A DNA stretch of 5,414 nucleotides from Gemmatimonas sp. (GTDB lineage: Bacteria > Gemmatimonadota > Gemmatimonadetes > Gemmatimonadales > Gemmatimonadaceae), in contig NZ_JANPLK010000048.1 in the NCBI RefSeq assembly GCF_031426495.1, positions 1-5,414 on the forward strand. Reading direction: 5' to 3'. Numbering within the stretch: position 1 is the stretch's first letter; each line of letters begins with the position of its first letter. Both the position numbers and the translations under genes were made by a program. Under the pieces are notes generated by a model. That model was not told the origin of the DNA, made no database searches, and saw only the letters and a list, made by a program, of their open reading frames with translations. Shown piece by piece: positions 1 to 5,414 of this stretch.

Positions 1-652
1 CGGTCGGCGACGAGACCGCGCACTCGCGCGCGATATTCTGGAAGTTGACCAGCTCGGTGTCGCCGATTGCCGCGCTGCACAGGAATCCGGAAAACGATGG
101 CATACTGCGCACCAGTGCTTCGGCCGCGATCTCCGAGGTGAGATAGTCATCCACGTACGCCCGAATCATGCGAGGTGGCCGATTGGCGAGGTAGTGCCGC
201 GGTAAGACGCCGTAATTTGCCGCCCGGACGAGGTCGAACCCGCGCCCCAGCTCTGTTGAGACGAATCCGAACAATTCGTACCGCACGGCGCGACTGCCCA
301 GCAGGTTGGCATCACCGCGCCGCAATTTGCGCGCACTGGATCCGCACAGGGCGAAGACGAGCCGCTGATGCTCGATGAGCCAATGGACTTCGTCGAGTAA
401 CGCGGGGACTTTCTGGATCTCATCAATGACCGTCAGCGTACCGTGGGCCGCATCACGCAGCTCGTCGCGTAATAGCGACGGCCGCTGCAGATACCGCACG
501 TAGTCGTCGGTGCGCAGCAAATCGATGCGACGCGCGTCGGGGTACCGCGCGGCAAGCACGCTGCTTTTGCCGACCTGTCGTGGCCCCCACAGGAAGAAAC
601 TCTCCGTAGGCGTCGGCGGAAGCGGGATGTCACGTGGAACGATTGCTTTAAG
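1..652 (-). CDS. AAA-type ATPase, AAA_14/DUF4143 family; 3' end outside window, start codon missing or altered
   Basis: The frame is open for 217 codons from 652 down to the window edge and reads as an ATP-binding protein of the AAA_14 plus DUF4143 architecture. From the N terminus it shows ESFFLWGPRQVGKSS (Walker A), LTVIDEIQKVP (Walker B), FALCGSSARKLRR (the sensor-like strand typical of the family), LLGSRAVRYELFGF, then YVDDYLTSEIAAEALVRSMP and VNFQNIARECAVSSPT, which is the helix-turn-helix-like start of DUF4143. Family members are usually near 380-400 residues, so roughly the last 170-180 lie beyond the window. Their cellular role is poorly defined; they are cytoplasmic NTPases. The 5' end is odd: an in-frame TGA lies at 653-655, and no ATG, GTG or TTG follows it before the Walker A motif. 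ATG triplets at 657-659 and 654-656 are out of frame; losing one base would join them to this frame. It is therefore either a frameshifted pseudogene, a gene with a rare start, or a sequencing error. The family call is firm; its intactness is not. Confidence 0.87.
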
Positions 653-720
653 TCATCATGATAAACTAAAAGGTCAACATGAAGTGTCCGCATCGTTTTT
701 GCTGAAGAACGATCGTGATG
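653..720 (-). promoter_or_regulatory. AT-rich leader upstream of the ATPase gene, possible promoter
   Basis: Bases 641-690 are 32/50 A or T, against a strongly GC-rich background. On the minus strand the stretch contains TTGACC (677 down to 672), which resembles a -35 box, and the palindrome ATCATGAT spanning the out-of-frame ATG triplets. No good -10 box sits at the expected distance from TTGACC, so this is a composition-based suggestion of a promoter rather than a defined one. Confidence 0.25.
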
Positions 721-837
721 TTCCTCATGCCACGAAGCTGGTAGAACCCGAAGTTCGTGGCGGTGCCGGTACCGGGACGATATCCATGCAGCCGCATCGA
801 ACAGCGAATGGCGAGGTCGGCACGATCCGTGGAAACG

Positions 838-873
838 ACTCGAAGGATCTGGTGCTGTGGCACGGCTTCGAGT
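838..873 (-). terminator. Stem-loop downstream of the CIA30-like gene, possible terminator
   Basis: ACTCGAAG (838-845) and CTTCGAGT (866-873) form a perfect 8-bp stem. Inside it GTGC (852-855) pairs with GCAC (860-863) around a TGTG loop. The structure begins 17 bases after the stop codon of the minus-strand CIA30-like gene, where a terminator would lie. Only a run of three T follows it on the minus strand, so it is not a canonical intrinsic terminator. It could instead be a 3' end stabiliser. Confidence 0.4.
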
Positions 874-890
874 GCGTTGACTGTGAGGCG

Positions 891-1526
891 CTACTCCTCG
901 CCTGGGCCGTACGAGCGCACGAAGTCCACTTCAAGGCGAAAGGGCCCGTCCTGTCCATCGACCATGTAGAGCCCCACGCCACGAATGCGGGCCACGTCAA
1001 TCGGGGGGGCGTCCACGGCCTGCCCGAAAATGGTGCTGCGTAGCGCGGTGAACGACACTCGGACCAACGCCCACTCCGCCGAGGTCGAAAATGGCGCGCG
1101 ACGCGACACGTTGCGTCCGTACATTCGCACTCCGTCGTCGAGCTCGAGCTCGAATTGGCGGCCGCTGCCGCGGACCCGGAGCTCGATGCCCACCTGACCG
1201 GCCAGGTCCGCCGCACGCGGCGCCCGCACGGAAGTAAAGCCGCCACCCTGCGTCACCAGCGTTCCAGTGAAGCGGAGAGTGCCGTCCGCGACCGACACGA
1301 AGCCCGCAGAGCGGCCTCCCATGACCCCGTCGTTGACGACGTTCCAATCCGCCTCGTCGGCGCGGTCGAACGCAAAGATCGTCACAGGTACCGGTTCCGC
1401 TGGGGGACGCTTGTGGGGCCTCGCGTCTGCGCCAAGCACCAACAGCAGGGAAGGCAGTACCAGCAGTCGCGCATGAACGAGACGCCGTGTCGACGTGCGG
1501 CGGGATGTGCTGTCTGCATCGGGCAT
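891..1526 (-). CDS. Exported CIA30-like domain protein
   Basis: This 211-residue protein has an export signal followed by one CIA30-like domain (named after complex I intermediate-associated protein 30; a jelly-roll, galactose-binding-like fold). A basic N terminus with several Arg (residues 9-20) leads into a hydrophobic stretch at about 21-33 (LLVLPSLLLVLGA), with likely cleavage after ADA near residue 35. The domain is marked by WNVVNDGVMGGRSAGF (61-76), LRFTGTLVTQGGGFTSVR (84-101), ELRVRGSGRQFELELDDG (115-132) and the closing GVGLYMVDGQDGPFRLEVDFV (183-203). The open frame extends upstream to 1691, but the ATG at 1526 is preferred because an AAGGA ribosome binding site precedes it and a normal signal peptide follows. 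In mitochondria CIA30 proteins help assemble complex I; bacterial homologues have no settled function, and an exported one is unlikely to do that job. A carbohydrate or other ligand-binding role is possible by fold only. It is divergent from the SGNH hydrolase gene. Confidence 0.9.
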   Translation of the reverse strand: MPDADSTSRRTSTRRLVHARLLVLPSLLLVLGADARPHKRPPAEPVPVTIFAFDRADEADWNVVNDGVMGGRSAGFVSVADGTLRFTGTLVTQGGGFTSVRAPRAADLAGQVGIELRVRGSGRQFELELDDGVRMYGRNVSRRAPFSTSAEWALVRVSFTALRSTIFGQAVDAPPIDVARIRGVGLYMVDGQDGPFRLEVDFVRSYGPGEE

Positions 1527-1716
1527 GGCCGTCCTTGTTGTGAGAGTCCGGCGAGAAACCGTCGCCAGGCTGACGGAGTTCCATCGTCGCGTCCGAGCAA
1601 CAGGAGCATCACGACGAGCGGCACGCTGGCGCTCGCGTTGGCGCAGGGCGAGGAGTATGATCTCGATGGCCGTTGGCCTCCCGATGTGCACTGATACCTC
1701 TACTCAAGACGGCGCA
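1527..1716. promoter_or_regulatory. Divergent intergenic region between the CIA30-like and SGNH hydrolase genes
   Basis: These 190 bases separate two divergently transcribed genes and should hold both promoters. On the plus strand TATGAT at 1656-1661 resembles a -10 box. The expected -35 position has no good match; the nearest TTGGCG, about 1638-1643, is only 12 bases upstream. GAGGAG at 1650-1655 could alternatively be a ribosome binding site for an ATG at 1666. No clear minus-strand promoter was found. The region is GC-rich and open in several frames, but none of them looks like a gene. Confidence 0.4.
1532..1536 (-). promoter_or_regulatory. Ribosome binding site of the CIA30-like gene
   Basis: The minus strand reads AAGGA at 1536-1532, five bases before the ATG at 1526-1524. 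It is the clearest Shine-Dalgarno match in the window, and it decides the start of the CIA30-like gene over the longer open frame that begins at 1691. Confidence 0.65.
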
Positions 1717-2886
1717 ATGACCGCTCGTCCAGCGCGTTTCATCCGGTGCTCCACGCTTGCCGCGCTCGCGTTTGGTGCACTGGGGCTCAATGCCTTCGGC
1801 ACGCAGCTTCAGGCGCAGAACCCCCCGGCGGCCGCGACCCCGCCGACGCCACAAGCCGAGCCACCGCTGCAGTGGCATGACGTAACGCAATGGGGAGTCG
1901 AGGGACGCGGCTGGCCTGACTTGGAGCGCAAGCGGTGGTTCGACCGCTTTCCTGCCCTGGCAGAAGCCACCGTGACGCCGGCGGTCTGGTCGTTGAGCCG
2001 TCACAGCGCCGGAATGCTCGTCCGGTTCAAAACGAATGCCGATAACATCTGGGCGAACTACACGTTGTTCAGCGAGCGCATTGCCCAGGCCAACATGACG
2101 GCGATCGGGATGAGTGGACTCGATCTCTACGCGCGCGACGATGCAGGAAAATGGCGTTGGGTCGGCGTGACACGCCCAGCGGCCAAAGTGGTTCGCCAGA
2201 GCATCGTCGGGCGGTTGGCGCCGGGCACGCGCGAGTATGCGATCTACCTGCCGCTGTACAACGGCATCGACAGCCTGTCGATCGGCGTCCCGCCCGGGTC
2301 GACGTTCGAGCGGCTGGCGCCTCGCACCGAGAAGCCGATCGTGTTCTACGGCACGTCGATCACACACGGCGCCAGCGCGTCTCGCCCTGGTATGGCCCAT
2401 GTGGCCATTCTCGGGCGTCGACTCGATCGACCCGTGGTGAATCTCGGGTTCTCGGGCAACGGCCGCATGGACGCCGCGGTCGGCGACCTGCTGGTGAAGA
2501 TCGACGCGGCGGTATACGTGATCGACTGCCTGCCCAACATGAACGCCGACAGCGTAACGCTGAAATGCGTGCCATTGGTGAAGCAGATTCGTGCCGCGCG
2601 CCCCACGACACCCATAGTGCTGGTGGAGGATCGCCGGCAGACCAATTCGTGGATCCTGCCGGCGCTCACCAAGTTCCACACCGACAATCATGCCGCGTTG
2701 CGTGCGTGCCTGGCCGCTCTACAGAAGGACGGCATCAAAGGTCTCTACTATCTCGCCGGCGACGATCTGCTCGGCGACGATGCCGAGGCCGCGACGGATG
2801 GGTCGCATCCGAGCGACCTCGGGATGGTGCGGCAGGCAGACCGGTTCGAGCCCGTGCTGCGAAAGGCGCTCGCCGGGAAGAAGTGA
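1717..2886 (+). CDS. Exported SGNH/GDSL-type hydrolase with N-terminal GxDLY domain
   Basis: This 389-residue exported protein is a probable esterase. The signal peptide covers residues 1-33 (basic MTARPARFIR, hydrophobic core about 12-28, predicted cut LQA|QN), followed by a Pro/Ala-rich linker (about 35-50). Residues about 51-195 form the beta-rich N-terminal domain that accompanies this SGNH subfamily, with its signature GLDLY at 134-138. The SGNH domain follows: block I is FYGTSITHG with nucleophile Ser214, block II is NLGFSGNGRMD (Gly near 244-247), block III is VIDCLPNM with Asn274, and block V is DGSHPSDLG with Asp361 and His364. All expected catalytic residues are present, so it should be active. 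Related enzymes often deacylate carbohydrates, but the substrate cannot be read from the sequence. The frame is open from 1495. The ATG at 1717 is chosen because it gives a compact signal peptide; an ATG at 1666 with GAGGAG ten bases upstream is the main alternative. The stop lies 16 bases before the MutS-like gene. Confidence 0.93.
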   Translation: MTARPARFIRCSTLAALAFGALGLNAFGTQLQAQNPPAAATPPTPQAEPPLQWHDVTQWGVEGRGWPDLERKRWFDRFPALAEATVTPAVWSLSRHSAGMLVRFKTNADNIWANYTLFSERIAQANMTAIGMSGLDLYARDDAGKWRWVGVTRPAAKVVRQSIVGRLAPGTREYAIYLPLYNGIDSLSIGVPPGSTFERLAPRTEKPIVFYGTSITHGASASRPGMAHVAILGRRLDRPVVNLGFSGNGRMDAAVGDLLVKIDAAVYVIDCLPNMNADSVTLKCVPLVKQIRAARPTTPIVLVEDRRQTNSWILPALTKFHTDNHAALRACLAALQKDGIKGLYYLAGDDLLGDDAEAATDGSHPSDLGMVRQADRFEPVLRKALAGKK

Positions 2887-2902
2887 CGGCGACTCGGTGC
2901 CA

Positions 2903-4252
2903 ATGCTTGCCGATCGCACGTCGCTGACCGATCTGGGAATACTGCCTGACGCCTCCGGCAGCTGGCCACTTGGGGCCTGGTTCGACAGCACGCACGCGCG
3001 GCCGGCGCATCAGGCGCTCAAGCGCCTCATCGCTACACCGCTCGGCGACATCGAAAGCATTCGCGCGCGGCAGACATTGCTGCCGCAGCTTGTGCCGGTA
3101 TCCAAACAGGTAGCGTGGGCTGAACTGCAATCGCTCGCAAGCCAAGTCGAGCGCTTTCTCGCGTCAAACTACGAGATCGTTCCAGCCCGGCTGATGTCGC
3201 GCGCGCTGCTCGCCGTTCGGCTCCATGATGTAATCGCGCACGTGGCGCAGGAACTGCGAGCCGTGGACAGCCTGCTCGTGCTCAGTGAGCAGGTGTACGC
3301 GCGCATCTCGACCATCTCCGGCGATCCGGCGTTCACTGCCGTGGTGTCCGCGTTCGAGTCAGCGGTGCAGGATGGGCGGCGAGACGTGCTTCGCAATGCG
3401 GTAGCGCGTGACAATACCCTCGCACTGGCAGGCGTCGATGCGATGGTGCGGGGCCGACCGCCGCAGGAGGACAACGGCGATGATGTTCCCATGCGTGATT
3501 TGCTTGGCGCGCTCGTGGCGGCCATCTGGCAGCTCGATGCCTTCTGTTCGCTTGCGACGGCGTCCGCTTCGGTTGGTGGCGTGATGCCGCGGATTGCTCC
3601 GCGCGGAACTGCGGTGCTCGAATTCGAAGGCTTATGCCACCCGCTCCTGCGCAATGGTACTCGCAATGACGTGCTGCTTGCAGGCGATGAGCGCGTGCTG
3701 TTCCTGACGGGCCCGAACATGGCCGGCAAGAGCACGCTGCTTCGCGCCATTGGCATCGCGGTCTATTGTGCGCATCTCGGGATGGCCGTCTCGGCGCAGG
3801 CGGCGTGTGTACCGCTGCACGATCAACTGATCGTGTCAATAACCGTGCGCGACAATCTTCAGCGGGGAGAGAGCCTGTATCTCGCGGAGATCCGACGCGT
3901 GCGCACGATCGTCGAGGCTGCGGACCGGGGCGACGCCGTGCTTGCGATTTTCGACGAGGTGTTTCGCGGCACCAACATCAAGGACGCAACGCAGGCGACC
4001 ACGCTGCTCGTCGATGGTCTGGCACGGACCGCGCATGGATCGTTCGTGATCGCTTCGCACCTCTCAGAGGTCGCCGAGCTGCGAGCGGACAGCGTCGGCG
4101 TGACATGCCGGTGTATGCAGGTAGACACAATCGGCGACGAACTTCGCTTCACCTATCTGATGCAACGCGGGATATCTGACGTCCACCTCGGTATGGTGCT
4201 TCTGGATGCCGAGGGGGTGGGGCCGATGCTGCGACGCATGGCGGCCGGGTAG
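2903..4252 (+). CDS. MutS-family ATPase, short form lacking mismatch-recognition and Smr domains
   Basis: This 449-residue cytoplasmic protein comprises a MutS core (domain III-like helices) and the MutS ATPase domain (domain V). Residues about 8-60 match the start of the core, including FDSTHARPAHQALKRLIATP and IESIRARQ. A largely helical region follows to about 225. The ATPase domain shows FLTGPNMAGKSTLLRAIG (Walker A, 270-278), LHDQLIVSITVRDNLQRGES (305-324) leading to the ABC-like signature GESLYLAEIRRV, Walker B VLAIFDEVFRGTN with Asp351-Glu352, and ASHLSEV with His386. The catalytic set is intact. Canonical MutS is about 850 residues and carries an N-terminal Phe-x-Glu mismatch-binding domain, absent here; MutS2 carries a C-terminal Smr nuclease, also absent. 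It is therefore probably not the mismatch repair protein, and its function is unknown. The ATG at 2903 follows the hydrolase stop by 16 bases, without a clear ribosome binding site; GTG at 2897 is possible. Translational coupling is likely. Confidence 0.92.
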   Translation: MLADRTSLTDLGILPDASGSWPLGAWFDSTHARPAHQALKRLIATPLGDIESIRARQTLLPQLVPVSKQVAWAELQSLASQVERFLASNYEIVPARLMSRALLAVRLHDVIAHVAQELRAVDSLLVLSEQVYARISTISGDPAFTAVVSAFESAVQDGRRDVLRNAVARDNTLALAGVDAMVRGRPPQEDNGDDVPMRDLLGALVAAIWQLDAFCSLATASASVGGVMPRIAPRGTAVLEFEGLCHPLLRNGTRNDVLLAGDERVLFLTGPNMAGKSTLLRAIGIAVYCAHLGMAVSAQAACVPLHDQLIVSITVRDNLQRGESLYLAEIRRVRTIVEAADRGDAVLAIFDEVFRGTNIKDATQATTLLVDGLARTAHGSFVIASHLSEVAELRADSVGVTCRCMQVDTIGDELRFTYLMQRGISDVHLGMVLLDAEGVGPMLRRMAAG

Positions 4253-4288
4253 TTGGACGATGGTTTCCCCCAACGGTTGGATCTACTG

Positions 4289-4798
4289 ATGCCCAAGCTC
4301 TTCCATGCAACGCTGCTCTCGTCGATGTTCTCGTCGCTGCTCATGGCGGCGTGCATCATGCTTCCGCTGTCCCCACTCCGTGCGCAAAACGTGGCAGAGA
4401 CGTCCGACTCCGCGTCCGAGCGGGTCGTGCGCGCATTCCTTGATGCCTACGCGAAGCGAGACCTTCCGGCGATGGGCAAGCATGTCGCCGATGACATCTC
4501 GTGGATGACGGCCGGAATCGACTCCATCGTGCGGCCCTATTTCCGTGGCAAGGTCGCTTTTGATTCGTCGCTGCGGACGGTGTTCAACCAGCCCGTTGAC
4601 GGCGTGGTCTCGCTGAAGTCGGTGACGACCGTCGGGCCGTGGCTTGCCGCGCACTGGCGAAGCGAAAGGAAAGGGCCCAATGGTACTTCGACCACCATGT
4701 CGTTGATGGTGTTCGAGGTGCGGCGCGGGCAGATTCGGCGGATCTGGCAATACCCGCCGTGGAATCACTCGTCCTTTCAGTTGCCCGGCGCACCGTAG
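4289..4798 (+). CDS. Exported SnoaL/NTF2-like protein
   Basis: This 169-residue protein has a long hydrophobic signal peptide (residues 1-32, core about 8-28, predicted cut LRA|QN) and a single SnoaL-like (NTF2 superfamily) domain. The domain opens with ERVVRAFLDAYAKRDLPAMGKHVADDISW (residues 44-72), the usual alpha-helical hairpin. It closes with beta strands VSLKSVTTVGPWLAAHWRSE (107-126) and SLMVFEVRRGQIRRIWQYP (138-156). NTF2-like folds form a cone-shaped pocket and serve as small enzymes, binding proteins or immunity factors, so the fold alone does not give a function. The frame is open from a TTG at 4253, right after the MutS-like stop, but the ATG at 4289 gives the better signal peptide. 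It has no strong ribosome binding site. Cys22 inside the hydrophobic core might suggest a lipoprotein, but the preceding residues are a poor lipobox and hydrophobic sequence continues after it. It lies 36 bases after the MutS-like gene, probably in the same transcript. Confidence 0.85.
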   Translation: MPKLFHATLLSSMFSSLLMAACIMLPLSPLRAQNVAETSDSASERVVRAFLDAYAKRDLPAMGKHVADDISWMTAGIDSIVRPYFRGKVAFDSSLRTVFNQPVDGVVSLKSVTTVGPWLAAHWRSERKGPNGTSTTMSLMVFEVRRGQIRRIWQYPPWNHSSFQLPGAP

Positions 4799-4804
4799 CC
4801 GGAC

Positions 4805-4840
4805 GCCGCTTCCAGCGGCGCTGCCCGGCGCGGAAGCGGC
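4805..4840 (+). terminator. GC-rich stem-loop after the SnoaL-like gene, possible terminator
   Basis: GCCGCTTCC (4805-4813) and GGAAGCGGC (4832-4840) are a perfect 9-bp inverted repeat. After a bulged A the stem continues with GCG (4815-4817) pairing to CGC (4829-4831), leaving an 11-base loop. It begins six bases after the SnoaL-like stop. No T tract follows (the next bases are AGCAGCAGGG), so it would need Rho or another factor, or may act only as an mRNA 3' stabiliser. It marks the likely end of the three-gene transcript. Confidence 0.42.
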
Positions 4841-4990
4841 AGCAGCAGGGAGGCGCCCCCGCGTGCCGAACTTGTGAACGAGCGTGCCTCCCTCTTGCGC
4901 GGCAGCCCCAACCGCATGAATGTCGGCACGATGGCGCCCGCAGCGCGCGTATGTCGCGCGTTCGAAGTCGTCTCCAACGCTCCGCAACCC

Positions 4991-5414
4991 ATGCGACGAT
5001 TCATCTCCGCGGCGTTCCTGCTTCTCGTTCCGTTCACGATACGGGCACAGAGTCCCGCGCTGCTCGTGTCGTCCGCTCCCGACAGCATCCGCATCGGCAT
5101 CAATCGCGTCTTCGCGACCTGGACTGCCACCGACGGGCCGGGTTGCGCGGTGGCCGTATCGCGTGACGGACGCATTGTGCACCAGAACGGCTATGGCATG
5201 GCGAACCTCGAAACCGGTACGCCAATCACGCCGGCATCCGTCTTCCATCTCGCGTCGGTATCGAAGCAGTTCACTGCGGCGTCCATCATGCTGCTCGCCC
5301 GCGACGGCAAGCTCTCGCTCGACGACGACATCCGGAAACATCTCCCGGAACTGCCCGACTACGGGCATCGCATCACGATCCGGCACCTGCTGCGGCACAC
5401 GAGCGGGCTGCGCG
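4991..5414 (+). CDS. Exported serine hydrolase, beta-lactamase/DD-peptidase family (5' part)
   Basis: The first 141 codons of a beta-lactamase-family (class C-like, penicillin-binding-protein fold) serine hydrolase run off the right edge; such proteins usually exceed 350 residues. A signal peptide occupies residues 1-19 (MRRFISAAFLLLVPFTIRA, cut IRA|QS). The domain begins with a helix (DSIRIGINRVFATW) and the strand pair PGCAVAVSRDGRIVHQNGYGMANLETG. FHLASVSKQFTAASIMLLA follows, containing the SxxK motif with predicted nucleophile Ser89 and Lys92. Next come DGKLSLDDDIRKHLPELP and the family signature IRHLLRHTSGL (130-140). The YxN and HxG-type motifs lie beyond the edge, so activity cannot be judged. 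Family members include DD-peptidases, esterases and amidases; antibiotic resistance should not be assumed. The ATG at 4991 gives the best signal peptide. In-frame ATGs at 4931 and 4916 would add a non-signal-like extension, and none has a clear ribosome binding site. It follows the stem-loop at 4805-4840, so it probably has its own promoter within 4841-4990, which I could not locate. Confidence 0.92.
   Translation, partial: MRRFISAAFLLLVPFTIRAQSPALLVSSAPDSIRIGINRVFATWTATDGPGCAVAVSRDGRIVHQNGYGMANLETGTPITPASVFHLASVSKQFTAASIMLLARDGKLSLDDDIRKHLPELPDYGHRITIRHLLRHTSGLR

Noticed and set aside
666..863. A 65-codon minus-strand frame between the CIA30-like and ATPase genes
   Set aside because: It starts with GTG, has no ribosome binding site, overlaps the stem-loop at 838-873 and matches no family I recognise. 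Its third-position GC is lower than in the neighbouring genes. A decayed remnant cannot be excluded, but there is no positive evidence.
510..1043. A 177-codon plus-strand frame
   Set aside because: It runs antisense across the ATPase start and the 3' part of the CIA30-like gene, both supported by family motifs. It has no recognisable domain and is best explained as a GC-rich antisense shadow.
1137..1160. Palindromic GAGCTC repeats next to GCGGCCGC, resembling cloning sites
   Set aside because: They fall within the CIA30-like coding frame and encode its conserved ELELDD strand and preceding residues, so coding explains them without a vector origin.
1609..2691. A 360-codon minus-strand frame
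   Set aside because: It is antisense to the SGNH hydrolase, whose motifs and catalytic residues are clear. Its Arg/His-rich composition is typical of shadow frames.
2903..4252. Assignment of the MutS-like gene as mutS or mutS2
   Set aside because: It has no mismatch-binding domain and no Smr domain, and its length of about 449 residues is roughly half that of either protein, so a gene symbol would be misleading.
4346..4357. Possible lipobox (MAAC) in the SnoaL-like signal peptide
   Set aside because: The -3 residue is Met rather than Leu, and a hydrophobic run continues after the Cys up to a good signal peptidase I site at LRA|Q.
4283..5398. A 371-codon minus-strand frame
   Set aside because: It lies antisense to the SnoaL-like gene and the serine hydrolase, both with good signal peptides and motifs. 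It has no domain and a low-hydrophobicity, Arg-rich composition.

Overview
This is a GC-rich chromosomal window with no RNA genes, CRISPR arrays, insertion sequences or phage genes that I could recognise. It contains six protein-coding genes, two of them cut by the window edges. The high GC and the mix of exported CIA30-like, SGNH-esterase, SnoaL-like and serine-hydrolase proteins with signal peptides ending in Ala-Gln would suit Gemmatimonadota or a similar soil or sludge lineage. That assignment is inference only.

Minus strand, positions 1-1526. The left edge holds most of an AAA-type ATPase of the AAA_14/DUF4143 family. Its frame is open from 652 to the edge but has no normal start codon. 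Upstream of it is an AT-rich stretch, then a stem-loop at 838-873 that may end the transcript of the next gene. That next gene (891-1526) encodes a small exported CIA30-like protein with a clear ribosome binding site.

Positions 1527-1716 are a divergent intergenic region. To its right the genes run on the plus strand: an exported SGNH/GDSL-type hydrolase with an N-terminal GxDLY domain (1717-2886), a short MutS-family ATPase without mismatch-recognition or Smr domains (2903-4252), and an exported SnoaL/NTF2-like protein (4289-4798). Gaps of 16 and 36 bases suggest one transcript, followed by a stem-loop at 4805-4840. The 5' end of an exported serine hydrolase of the beta-lactamase/DD-peptidase family (4991 onward) runs off the right edge.

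Three of the four exported proteins have a predicted signal-peptidase site of the form Ala|Gln, which would leave an N-terminal glutamine able to cyclise to pyroglutamate. No obvious pathway links the genes. The hydrolase, SnoaL-like and beta-lactamase-like proteins act outside the cytoplasm, while the MutS-like ATPase between them is cytoplasmic. I see no convincing new multi-gene system. The points most worth checking are the start-less ATPase, the Ala|Gln signal-peptide pattern, and the reduced MutS protein within a run of exported proteins.
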